From: Streptomyces sp. CB02058 | GTDB taxonomy: Bacteria > Actinomycetota > Actinomycetes > Streptomycetales > Streptomycetaceae | NCBI RefSeq assembly: GCF_001905505.1 | Contig: NZ_LIPG01000005.1 | Coordinates: 475,621 to 539,620, forward strand | Length of the DNA stretch: 64,000 nucleotides | Direction of reading: 5' to 3' | Part shown: one piece after another, positions 57,060 to 64,000 of the stretch | Layout of the letters: each line of letters begins with the position of its first letter | Numbering within the stretch: the first letter of the stretch is position 1 | The notes under the pieces: model-generated | What the model was told of the DNA's origin: nothing | What the model saw: the letters and a program-made list of their open reading frames with translations, nothing else | The model's database searches: none | Position numbers and translations under genes: made by a program

Positions 57060-57827
57060 GTGACCACGGCATCGAGTACCGCTGTCCCGACGTTGATCGG
57101 TTCCGTTCAGCGGGCGTTGAGACTTATGGAGGCTGTGGGCACCCATCGGGACGGGGCGCCGGCGAAGCAGCTCGCCCGAGAGGCGGGCCTTCCGCTCCCC
57201 ACCGCCTATCACTTGCTGCGCACCCTGACCCATGAGGGCTATCTCCGCAGGGAGAACGGCGTCTTCCTCTTCGGCGCCGCTGCCGAGCGGCTGGGCGGCG
57301 GTCCCGCGACTCCGCGTCCCGGTGTGATCGTCGACTCGCTCGCGCACTGGGCGGACGTCATCGGTGCCCCGGTGTACTGCGCCCTGTACCGCGAGGGCGA
57401 GATCGAGATGGTCGCGGTGGCCGACACCCCCTCGTGCCCCGCGGTGCGTGAGTGGGTCTCGTTCCGTGAGACGGGCCATGCGCACGCTCTCGGGCAGTGC
57501 CTCCTGGGCCAGCTCGACGAGCGCGCGCGGGAGGATCATCTGGACCGGCATCCCGTCCGGCAGCTGACGCGTTACTCCGTAAGGGACCGTCAGACGTTTC
57601 TGGACCGGTTGCGATCAATGAAACGTACGGAACCTGTCATTGAACGACAGGAGTACGCCATCGGAACGGTCTGCGCTGCCATTCCGATCACTGTCGGTTC
57701 CGCCGTGGCGGCGATGGCTGTTTCTCTCCCCTTGAACCAAGAAGAACGGTTGCTCGCTGCAGTCGAACAACTACGCTGCGAAGTGACCACCCTCTTGCGC
57801 TCGTTCGTGTTCTCTATCAGTATCTGA
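57060..57827 (+). CDS. ssgR: IclR-family activator SsgR
   Basis: A 255-residue IclR-type regulator immediately upstream of ssgA. The N-terminal winged helix is PTLIGSVQRALRLMEAVGTH followed by GAPAKQLAREAGLPLPTAYH and LLRTLTHEGYLRRENGVFLF; the C-terminal ligand domain carries GHAHALGQCLLGQLDERARE and the YAIGTVCAAIPITVG strand. In S. coelicolor SsgR binds and activates the ssgA promoter, linking ssgA to a sporulation programme independent of some early whi genes. The GTG start has GGGGGTG 5 bp upstream. Identification rests on the family and the invariable pairing with ssgA. Confidence 0.93.
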   Translation: MTTASSTAVPTLIGSVQRALRLMEAVGTHRDGAPAKQLAREAGLPLPTAYHLLRTLTHEGYLRRENGVFLFGAAAERLGGGPATPRPGVIVDSLAHWADVIGAPVYCALYREGEIEMVAVADTPSCPAVREWVSFRETGHAHALGQCLLGQLDERAREDHLDRHPVRQLTRYSVRDRQTFLDRLRSMKRTEPVIERQEYAIGTVCAAIPITVGSAVAAMAVSLPLNQEERLLAAVEQLRCEVTTLLRSFVFSISI

Positions 57828-57928
57828 AAAATCACTCCTTGTGATCTGCTATCGCTTGCACCACGATGGCGTCAATAGGGCCATGGGGGATCATTCCTGG
57901 CCAGTTTCATCTACTGCGGGGTTGAACG

Positions 57929-58366
57929 ATGCGCGAGTCGGTTCAAGCAGAGGTCATGATGAGCTTCCTCGTCTCCGAGGAGCTCTCGTTCCGTATTCCT
58001 GTGGAGCTCCGGTACGAGGTCAGTGATCCGTACGCGATCCGGATGACCTTCCACCTCCCCGGTGACGCCCCCGTCACCTGGGCTTTCGGCCGCGAGCTGC
58101 TGCTCGACGGCCTCAACAGCCCCAGTGGTGACGGTGATGTGCACATCGGCCCGACCGAGCCCGAAGGGCTCTCCGATGTACACATCCGCCTTCAGGTAGG
58201 CGCCGACCGCGCGCTCTTCCGGGCCGGCACGGCGCCTCTTGTGGCATTTCTCGACCGGACGGACAAGCTGGTGCCACTGGGGCAGGAGCACACGCTGGGT
58301 GACTTCGACGGCAATCTCGAAGAGGCGCTCGGCCGCATCCTGGCCAAGGAACAGAACGCCGGCTGA
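57929..58366 (+). CDS. ssgA: SsgA, activator of sporulation-specific cell division
   Basis: SsgA-like proteins (SALPs) occur only in morphologically complex actinomycetes; SsgA marks sites of septation and hyphal branching and, with SsgB, helps place FtsZ. The 145-residue protein reads MSFLVSEELSFRIPVELRYE near the start and contains DPYAIRMTFHLPGDAPVTWA and FGRELLLDGLNSPSGDGDVH, all SsgA landmarks, ending EEALGRILAKEQNAG. I start at the ATG giving MRESVQAEVMM; the later ATG pair at codons 10-11 is an alternative (136 residues). 101 bp after ssgR, where the SsgR-activated promoter should lie. Converges with yibE/F. Confidence 0.95.
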   Translation: MRESVQAEVMMSFLVSEELSFRIPVELRYEVSDPYAIRMTFHLPGDAPVTWAFGRELLLDGLNSPSGDGDVHIGPTEPEGLSDVHIRLQVGADRALFRAGTAPLVAFLDRTDKLVPLGQEHTLGDFDGNLEEALGRILAKEQNAG

Positions 58367-58429
58367 CCGGGAAGGTCCGGCTGAACATCGAACACCGGTG
58401 GTCCGGGGCCATGAGTCCGGCGTCCTGGC

Positions 58430-59785
58430 TCACGCCTTGCGACGTCGGCCCCTCCCGGTCCGTGCGGGTGCAGGAGCTCCGGCTTCCGCGCCGAGCCCCG
58501 TACGGTCCGCGGAGACCACCAGGGCCGCGAGCACCGTCGTCACCGGCACCGAGGCGACCAGCCCGATGGATCCGACCAGCGTCCGGACGATCTCCTCCGC
58601 GACCAGCTCGCTGTTGGCCACCGTGCCCACGCTGCTCTGGGCGATGGAGAAGAGCAGCAGCAGGGGCAGCGCGGCGCCCGCGTAGGCGAGTACGAGGGTG
58701 TTGACCACCGAGGCGATGTGGTCGCGCCCGATCCTGATACCTGCCCGGTAGAGCCGTCGTACACCCATCGTCGGGTCCGCCTGGTGGAGTTCCCAGACCG
58801 CTGACGTCTGGGTGACGGTCACGTCGTCGAGAACACCGAGCGAACCGATGATCACACCGGCCAGCAGCAGGCCGCTCATGTCGATCTCCGGGTACAGGCC
58901 ATGGATGAGGCCGGTGTTGTCGTCCGTGTTGCCGGTCAGGCCGGCCCAGCCGATGAACAGGGAGCCCAACAGCCCGATCAGCAGCAGTGAGATGAGGGTG
59001 CCGATCACGGCCACGGAGGTGCGCGCCGTCAGTCCGTGGCAGGTGTAGAGGGCGATCAGCATGATGGCGCTCGACCCGATCACCGCGACCACCAGTGGAT
59101 TCGACCCCTGCAGGATCGCGGGCAGGATGAACAGGGTCAGCACGCCGAACGAGACGGCGAGCGCGATCAGCGCCATCAGCCCTCGCATCCTGCCGACCAC
59201 GACGACCGCGAGGGCGAAGATCCCGGCCAGCAGAGCCATCGGGACCGAGCGGTCCACGTCCGTCACCGAGTACTGCAGGTCGCGGGGGGCGTCGGGCGCG
59301 TACGCCACGACCACCTTCTGTCCCTCGCGCAGTTGCCGGGGGGCATCCGGCTGGATGACCTCGACGAACGTACGGCCCTTGTCGTCACCGGTCGTCACCT
59401 CGACCGTGGCCTTCTTGCACTCCCCGGACTGCTCGTTGACCGCCTCCTGCCCCGAGGCCATGGACGTGTCGCCGGTCGCCGGCACCTGGGAGGCGTTGAC
59501 GTCCGCGCAGTCGACCGACACGACCTTCGTCACCCGCCCGTCCTGGGTCTGCCGGTCGAAGCCGACCCCCGTGCGCTCGTGGGCGGGTGCGCCGCCCGGC
59601 CAGAACGCCACGAGGCCGACGAGCACCGCCGTGGCGAAGGGGATCACCACGGCGGCGATGACCTTGCGCAGGTGCTTGGACACCGGCGCGGCGGGACCGT
59701 GGGTGTGCGAGTGGGCGTGCACATGGCTCTGCGAACTTCCTGTCGCGGGGCCGTGTGGTTCGGGGGCGCTTCCGGGAGACGTCAC
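58430..59785 (-). CDS. YibE/F-family polytopic membrane protein
   Basis: A 451-residue protein of the YibE/F (PF07907) family, of unknown function though proposed to be a transporter. After a His-rich cytoplasmic N-terminus (SHVHAHSHTHG) and one helix (KVIAAVVIPFATAVLVGLVA), there is an external domain of about 130 residues with three cysteines, then seven further helices including VVVGRMRGLMALIALAVSFG and the family core GLLLAGVIIGSLGVLDDVTV followed by TQTSAVWEL. The His-rich segment could bind metal. GTG/ATG region at the N-terminus reads MTSPGSAPEPHG. It is divergent from thiC. Confidence 0.85.
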   Translation of the reverse strand: MTSPGSAPEPHGPATGSSQSHVHAHSHTHGPAAPVSKHLRKVIAAVVIPFATAVLVGLVAFWPGGAPAHERTGVGFDRQTQDGRVTKVVSVDCADVNASQVPATGDTSMASGQEAVNEQSGECKKATVEVTTGDDKGRTFVEVIQPDAPRQLREGQKVVVAYAPDAPRDLQYSVTDVDRSVPMALLAGIFALAVVVVGRMRGLMALIALAVSFGVLTLFILPAILQGSNPLVVAVIGSSAIMLIALYTCHGLTARTSVAVIGTLISLLLIGLLGSLFIGWAGLTGNTDDNTGLIHGLYPEIDMSGLLLAGVIIGSLGVLDDVTVTQTSAVWELHQADPTMGVRRLYRAGIRIGRDHIASVVNTLVLAYAGAALPLLLLFSIAQSSVGTVANSELVAEEIVRTLVGSIGLVASVPVTTVLAALVVSADRTGLGAEAGAPAPARTGRGRRRKA

Positions 59786-59862
59786 CGGGCGATCATCCCA
59801 AGAACGGGGGAGGCCCTCTGGTCAGCACGCTGGACCGGAGGTTAGCGTGGAGGCACATTTGC

Positions 59863-59974
59863 ACACGCGGGAGCTCGGAGCACCGGGCTGAGAGGGCGCT
59901 GACCTCCGTATATCCATACGGGACACGCTGCGCCGACCGCCGAACCTGTTACCGGGTAATGCCGGCGTAGGGAG
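59863..59974 (+). ncRNA. TPP riboswitch upstream of thiC
   Basis: The leader contains the two conserved TPP-riboswitch halves: CTGAGA at 59888-59893 (pyrimidine-binding side, after GCACCGGG) and AACCTGTTACCGGGTAATGC with GGCGTAGGGA following (pyrophosphate-binding side, 59943-59972). The variable P3 arm lies between. The start codon of thiC is 8 bp after the 3' end, and the GGGAGTAGG ribosome-binding site overlaps it, so control is probably by blocking translation when TPP is bound. Confidence 0.95.
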
Positions 59975-59982
59975 TAGGTCTC

Positions 59983-61809
59983 ATGACCACAGCGGACGCA
60001 CGCACGCCTGCCTCGGAGCGAATTGCGCAGAATGCGCAGGATGTTCCGAAGAGCGACGAGGCCGGGAAGTCCATCGGCTGGCACAAGGGATACGTCCAGG
60101 GCTCGCGCCCGGACCTCCGGGTGCCGGTCCGTCAGGTGCACCTCACCAACGGCAAGGACGTGACGCTGTACGACACGTCCGGGCCGTACACCGATCCTGC
60201 CACCGACACGGATGTACGGCGCGGACTCGCGCCCCTCCGGGAGAACTGGATCATCGCCCGCGGGGACACCGAGGAGTACGCGGGCCGCCCCGCGCGCCCC
60301 GAGGACGACGGGCTCAGGCACACGTCCCCGCGCGGTGGCCTGCGCAACCTCGACGCGGTCTTCCCCGGCCGCCCCCGTCAGCCCCGCCGCAGCCGCGACG
60401 GACAGCCGGTCACGCAGCTCGCGTACGCCCGCCGGGGGGAGATCACCCCGGAGATGGAGTACGTGGCGATCCGGGAGAACGTCGGACCGGAGGTCGTGCG
60501 CGAGGAGATCGCGGCGGGCCGGGCCGTCCTTCCGGCCAACGTCAACCACCCGGAGATCGAGCCGATGATCATCGGCAAGCGGTTCCTGGTGAAGGTCAAC
60601 GCCAACATCGGCAACTCCGCGGTCACTTCCTCCATCGAGGAGGAGGTGGACAAGATGACCTGGGCCACCCAGTGGGGTGCCGACACGGTCATGGACCTCT
60701 CCACCGGCCGCAACATCCACACGACCCGTGAGTGGGTCCTGCGCAACTCCCCCGTCCCGATCGGCACGGTGCCCCTCTACCAGGCCCTGGAAAAGGTCGA
60801 CGGCCGGGCCGAGGAGCTGACCTGGGAGATCTACAAGGACACGGTTATCGAACAGGCCGAGCAGGGTGTCGACTACATGACGGTGCACGCCGGAGTCCGG
60901 CTGCCGTACGTACCGCTGACGGCCCGGCGCAAGACCGGCATCGTCTCCCGCGGAGGGTCGATCATGGCGGCCTGGTGCCTCGCGCACCACAAGGAGTCGT
61001 TCCTGTACGAGCACTTCGAGGAGCTCTGCGAGATCCTCGCGGCCTACGACGTGACGTACTCGCTCGGCGACGGGCTGCGTCCGGGCTCCATCGCCGACGC
61101 CAACGACGAGGCGCAGTTCGCCGAACTCCGTACCCTCGGCGAACTGAACACCGTCGCCAAGAGGTTCGGCGTCCAGACGATGATCGAGGGCCCGGGGCAT
61201 GTCCCGATGCACAAGATCAAGGAGAACATCGATCGCCAGCAGGAGATCTGCGAAGAGGCGCCGTTCTACACGCTGGGCCCGCTGACCACCGACGTCGCTC
61301 CCGCCTACGACCACATCACCTCGGGCATCGGTGCGGCGATGATCGCCTGGTGGGGGACGGCGATGCTCTGCTACGTCACGCCCAAGGAGCACCTGGGGCT
61401 GCCGAACCGCGACGACGTGAAGACGGGCGTTATCACGTACAAGATCGCGGCGCACGCGGCGGACCTCGCCAAGGGGCATCCGGGGGCGCAGGAGTGGGAC
61501 GACGCGCTGTCGGACGCGCGGTTCGAATTCCGCTGGGAGGACCAGTTCAACCTGGCGCTCGACCCGGACACGGCACGGGAGTTCCACGACGAGACCCTGC
61601 CGGCGGAGCCCGCGAAGACGGCGCACTTCTGCTCGATGTGCGGCCCGAAGTTCTGCTCGATGAAGATCTCCCACGACATCCGGCGGGAACACGGGGACGA
61701 ACGGGCCGACATCGAGGCGGGGATGGCCGAGAAGTCCAGGGAGTTCGCGGCGGCGGGCAACAGGGTCTACCTGCCGATCGCGGAGACGGGGGGCAGGTCG
61801 GCCGGCTGA
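59983..61809 (+). CDS. thiC: Phosphomethylpyrimidine synthase ThiC
   Basis: A radical-SAM enzyme converting aminoimidazole ribotide to hydroxymethylpyrimidine phosphate in thiamine synthesis. The 608-residue protein has an N-terminal extension of about 60 residues, then GSRPDLRVPVRQVHLTNGKD, the barrel with EEEVDKMTWATQWGADTVMD and TVHAGVRLPYVPLTARRKTG, and the C-terminal C-x2-C-x4-C cluster motif (HFCSMCGPKFCSMKI) that binds the 4Fe-4S. ATG start; regulated by the TPP riboswitch in its leader. Isolated here; other thi genes are not in the window. Confidence 0.97.
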   Translation: MTTADARTPASERIAQNAQDVPKSDEAGKSIGWHKGYVQGSRPDLRVPVRQVHLTNGKDVTLYDTSGPYTDPATDTDVRRGLAPLRENWIIARGDTEEYAGRPARPEDDGLRHTSPRGGLRNLDAVFPGRPRQPRRSRDGQPVTQLAYARRGEITPEMEYVAIRENVGPEVVREEIAAGRAVLPANVNHPEIEPMIIGKRFLVKVNANIGNSAVTSSIEEEVDKMTWATQWGADTVMDLSTGRNIHTTREWVLRNSPVPIGTVPLYQALEKVDGRAEELTWEIYKDTVIEQAEQGVDYMTVHAGVRLPYVPLTARRKTGIVSRGGSIMAAWCLAHHKESFLYEHFEELCEILAAYDVTYSLGDGLRPGSIADANDEAQFAELRTLGELNTVAKRFGVQTMIEGPGHVPMHKIKENIDRQQEICEEAPFYTLGPLTTDVAPAYDHITSGIGAAMIAWWGTAMLCYVTPKEHLGLPNRDDVKTGVITYKIAAHAADLAKGHPGAQEWDDALSDARFEFRWEDQFNLALDPDTAREFHDETLPAEPAKTAHFCSMCGPKFCSMKISHDIRREHGDERADIEAGMAEKSREFAAAGNRVYLPIAETGGRSAG

Positions 61810-61823
61810 CCCGGCCGCCTCGC

Positions 61824-61878
61824 CGGCGGGCCCACCAGGTCACCTGCCCCGGCCGCCTCGGCGGAGGTGGGCCCGCCG
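61824..61878 (+). terminator. Terminator after thiC
   Basis: Perfect 13-bp arms CGGCGGGCCCACC and GGTGGGCCCGCCG around a 29-base loop with further small pairings, 15 bp past the stop. Confidence 0.75.
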
Positions 61879-61959
61879 CGTCACCGGTCCCGGTTTCTCC
61901 TCGGCGGAGGCGGGGGGCGCGACGCGGTGTCGTGGGAAGCCCTGCGCCGCGCCTGCCGG

Positions 61960-62784
61960 TCACTCCGGCTGGTGCTCGGGCCCGCCGAAGTCCGGGCTGG
62001 TGAAGTCCGGACTCGTGAAGGTGGGGCGCGGTCCTGCCGAGGGGCCGTCCTGGGGCCCGGTGAAGTCCGGTCTGCTGTAGCCGACCTTCGGGATGCGATG
62101 GGCCGACCTGCGCGGCGTCCTCGCGGCAGGGCCCGCGGTCGGGTCGGCGAGCGCGTCCCGCAGGAAGGGCAGGATGCCGCGCTCCAGCAGGGCGTGGCGC
62201 CAGGCCTCCCTGGCGCGGGCCACGTCCTCCGGCAGCTCCTCCTCCTCGTCCATGGCGGGCAGCGCGGTGGCGCCGTTGCGCAGCGCGGTGAGGAGGAGCC
62301 CCACCGCCGCCACGAGGATGGCGGCGGCGGCGACGGCGGCGAAGAACCATCCGGCGGTGACCATGGTCCCGGCGAAGGCGGGTTCCGGGCTGAGCGCCTT
62401 GAGGACGTAACCGACCAGCAGGAATATCAGGGCGGCGGCTCCGGCGAGGACGGGAGCCAGCACGGTGATCACCGCCAGGGTGCCTGCGCCCGTGGGATCC
62501 GGTTCGTGCGTGGCGGGTTCGAGGACGGAGTCGTGGGCCGCCGGATCGTCCGGTCCGCGCAGTTCGCCGCGGACCTTGACGTAGTGCTCGTACTCGGTGG
62601 CGGCGGCAGCGGTTATCAGGGGCGTGGCGTCCAGCGCCATCGTCCGCAGCTGTTCCGCGTTGAGCCGGTCGCCGACTCCGTCCAGATCCGGTCGTTCGTG
62701 AGCATGACGCAGCGCGTCGGCAAGGATCCGCTCGTATTCGGGGCGGTCCTCGGCCAGCAGGTGCGGAGCGCTTTTCATGTGCAT
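61960..62784 (-). CDS. Uncharacterised membrane protein
   Basis: A 274-residue protein with no family I recognise. Residues 1-100 are cytoplasmic and helical (AEDRPEYERILADALRHAHE and LNAEQLRTMALDATPLITAA). Two membrane helices follow (VLAPVLAGAAALIFLLVGYV and AGWFFAAVAAAAILVAAVGL), then an acidic loop DEEEELPEDVAR. The last 45 residues are repeats of the form F-T-S-P-D-F (PDFTGPQ, TFTSPDF, TSPDFGGP), a Pro/Ser/Phe-rich tail. Start ATG has GGAG about 10 bp upstream; a second ATG two codons later is equally possible. Convergent with thiC. Confidence 0.75.
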   Translation of the reverse strand: MHMKSAPHLLAEDRPEYERILADALRHAHERPDLDGVGDRLNAEQLRTMALDATPLITAAAATEYEHYVKVRGELRGPDDPAAHDSVLEPATHEPDPTGAGTLAVITVLAPVLAGAAALIFLLVGYVLKALSPEPAFAGTMVTAGWFFAAVAAAAILVAAVGLLLTALRNGATALPAMDEEEELPEDVARAREAWRHALLERGILPFLRDALADPTAGPAARTPRRSAHRIPKVGYSRPDFTGPQDGPSAGPRPTFTSPDFTSPDFGGPEHQPE

Positions 62785-62966
62785 CCCCCGATGCTCCGTA
62801 AGGCCTGATCGACCGCGTGGGGCCGGGCAATCGGGCGGAAACGGAGGAGAGCCTGCTACTGATACGCCGATGGTAGAGCGCCTACGGCACGGGGTGACAG
62901 GGGGTTTCCGGAAATAGGCCCAGCCGCCGACGGAGTCGGGTCGTGATGCGTCTTCCCGCGTACTCC

Positions 62967-63995
62967 TCAGTCATGCAGGGGAAGTTGGACCACCAACAGC
63001 TTTCCGGCCATGGTCACTCCGCCGTCCATGGCGATGGCCAGCCCGTCCGCGTAGACGTGCGGGCCGTCCACCACGGGGCGTGCCGTGTCCTCGCCGTCCT
63101 CCGAGCCGACCTCGCCCAGCAGGTACGGAATGGGGCTGTGGCCATGGACGACGCGCTGTCCGCCGTACGTCGACATCAGCTCGCGCACGGCCTGCGCGCC
63201 GCCCTCGTCGCGGAAGGCGAACCGCTTGGTGAGCTTGCGGAAGAGATCCCAGCACTCGTCGGCGTCGTTCCGCGTGAGAATGGCGTGCACCGTGTCGTTG
63301 ACGTCCTCGATGGTGGACCCGTAGTCGAGGTAGGCCGTCGTGTCGGAGTGCATCAGTAGATGCCCGTCCTCCTCGACGACCGCGTCGAGCCGGGACATCC
63401 ACTGGAGATGGACGTCCTGGAGCCGCTCCATGTCGGTCTTCTGGCCGCCGTTGAGGAGCCAGGCGGCCTGGAAGGTCGCGGTGCCCGCGCCGGAGTTCAC
63501 CGGGGTGTCGCCGAACCGCTTCGCGCCGAGCAGCAGCAGCTCGTGGTTGCCCATGAGGGCCTTGCAGTACCCGCCCGCCGCCGCGGCCTCGGCGGAGAGG
63601 CGCATGACGAGATCGATGACGCCGATGCCGTCCGGGCCCCGGTCGGTGAAGTCGCCGAGGAACCAGAGCCTGGCGTTGCCGGCCGCCCATCCGCCGTCGG
63701 CGTCGATGAGGCCCTGCGCGCCGAGAGCCGCCAGTAGCTCGTCCAGATAACCGTGGACGTCACCGACGACGTACAGCGGACCGCGGCCCCGGGCGTCGGC
63801 GGGCCGGGGCTCGGGGACGGTCCGCACCTGGACGGTGTCACCGCGGTTGATCACGGGCAGATCGCGCTCGGTGGGGGTGTACCCCTCCGGCGGCTCGTCG
63901 CCCACCGCTGCGTTGCCGGGGTGCGGCAAGGGCGGGGGCATCGGCACCTGCGCATACGGCGGTACGCGGAAGTCACGCAACGTCGCTGTCCGCAC
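62967..63995 (-). CDS. PPP-type metallophosphatase, 5' end possibly outside the window
   Basis: A metallophosphoesterase with the serine/threonine-phosphatase (PPP) signature set: GDVHG (in YVVGDVHGYLDELLA), GDFTDRG (in LWFLGDFTDRGPDGIGVI), GNHE (in LMGNHELLLLG) and a later GHSP (in VVHGHSPIPYLLG). These ligate a dimetal centre. The visible frame starts with a GTG at 63995 but stays open to the edge of the window, so the true start may lie beyond it; homologues often have a longer N-terminus. About 70 N-terminal residues precede the catalytic domain and are Pro-rich. Could be a protein phosphatase, diadenosine tetraphosphatase-like or other; not resolved by sequence. Confidence 0.85.
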   Translation of the reverse strand: MRTATLRDFRVPPYAQVPMPPPLPHPGNAAVGDEPPEGYTPTERDLPVINRGDTVQVRTVPEPRPADARGRGPLYVVGDVHGYLDELLAALGAQGLIDADGGWAAGNARLWFLGDFTDRGPDGIGVIDLVMRLSAEAAAAGGYCKALMGNHELLLLGAKRFGDTPVNSGAGTATFQAAWLLNGGQKTDMERLQDVHLQWMSRLDAVVEEDGHLLMHSDTTAYLDYGSTIEDVNDTVHAILTRNDADECWDLFRKLTKRFAFRDEGGAQAVRELMSTYGGQRVVHGHSPIPYLLGEVGSEDGEDTARPVVDGPHVYADGLAIAMDGGVTMAGKLLVVQLPLHD

Positions 63996-64000
63996 TACGG

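Overview
The window is the replication-origin region of a Streptomyces chromosome. The evidence is the very high GC content with G/C-biased third codon positions, DnaA boxes of the TTGTCCACA type, nine exact copies of the Streptomyces parS site GTTTCACGTGAAAC, an ssgR-ssgA pair (sporulation regulators confined to morphologically complex actinomycetes), and a gene order that matches the actinobacterial oriC neighbourhood, including the Mycobacterium order pcnA - Rv3909 - mviN - sigM - anti-sigma - trxB - trxA - parB - parA - gid - jag - yidC - rnpA - rpmH - dnaA - dnaN - recF - gyrB - gyrA. I cannot name the species from sequence alone.

Layout. 20-9081 (all leftward): gyrA, gyrB, a dciA-type DUF721 gene, recF, gnd, dnaN. 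9082-10107: oriC, with about twenty DnaA boxes and, next to dnaN, an element that looks like the DnaA-trio unwinding module. 10108-11901: dnaA, with its promoter and one perfect DnaA box upstream. 12283-18282 (rightward): rpmH, rnpA, yidD, yidC, jag, rsmG, parA, parB. 18588-28759: a GNAT gene, then a leftward envelope/redox block: DUF6049, murJ, a MurJ-partner pseudokinase, sigM, its anti-sigma gene, trxB, trxA. 28940-40685: cca, an MFS exporter, inositol-1-phosphate synthase with a PadR regulator, a class A penicillin-binding protein, a GT87 membrane mannosyltransferase-like protein, an alanine-racemase-like protein, FemX. 41512-46755: rpsF-ssb-rpsR-rplI, a MATE exporter, dnaB. 47038-56771: an accessory stretch (serine hydrolase, winged-helix protein, GNAT, MarR with a divergent MFS exporter, NUDIX, LysR, cystathionine gamma-lyase, small membrane proteins, cupin). 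57060-58366: ssgR and ssgA. 58430-63995: YibE/F membrane protein, TPP riboswitch plus thiC, an uncharacterised membrane protein, and a PPP-type phosphatase cut by the window edge.

How it fits together. Initiation (dnaA, oriC, dnaN, dciA, dnaB, ssb), topology (gyrA, gyrB), repair (recF) and segregation (parA, parB, parS) genes are clustered, and genes flanking oriC point away from it, with the forks. DnaA boxes recur outside oriC in front of dnaA, parA and dnaB, which suggests that DnaA may touch the segregation and helicase genes. parS sites are not random: five of nine sit between convergent genes, and several form the centre of much longer perfect palindromes that could also act as terminators. 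A second theme is cell-wall assembly: murJ and its pseudokinase, a class A PBP, FemX, a racemase-like protein that appears to have lost a catalytic tyrosine, and ssgA.

Start codons were chosen from visible Shine-Dalgarno sequences and family lengths. No homology search was run; product names rest on recognised motifs and synteny.
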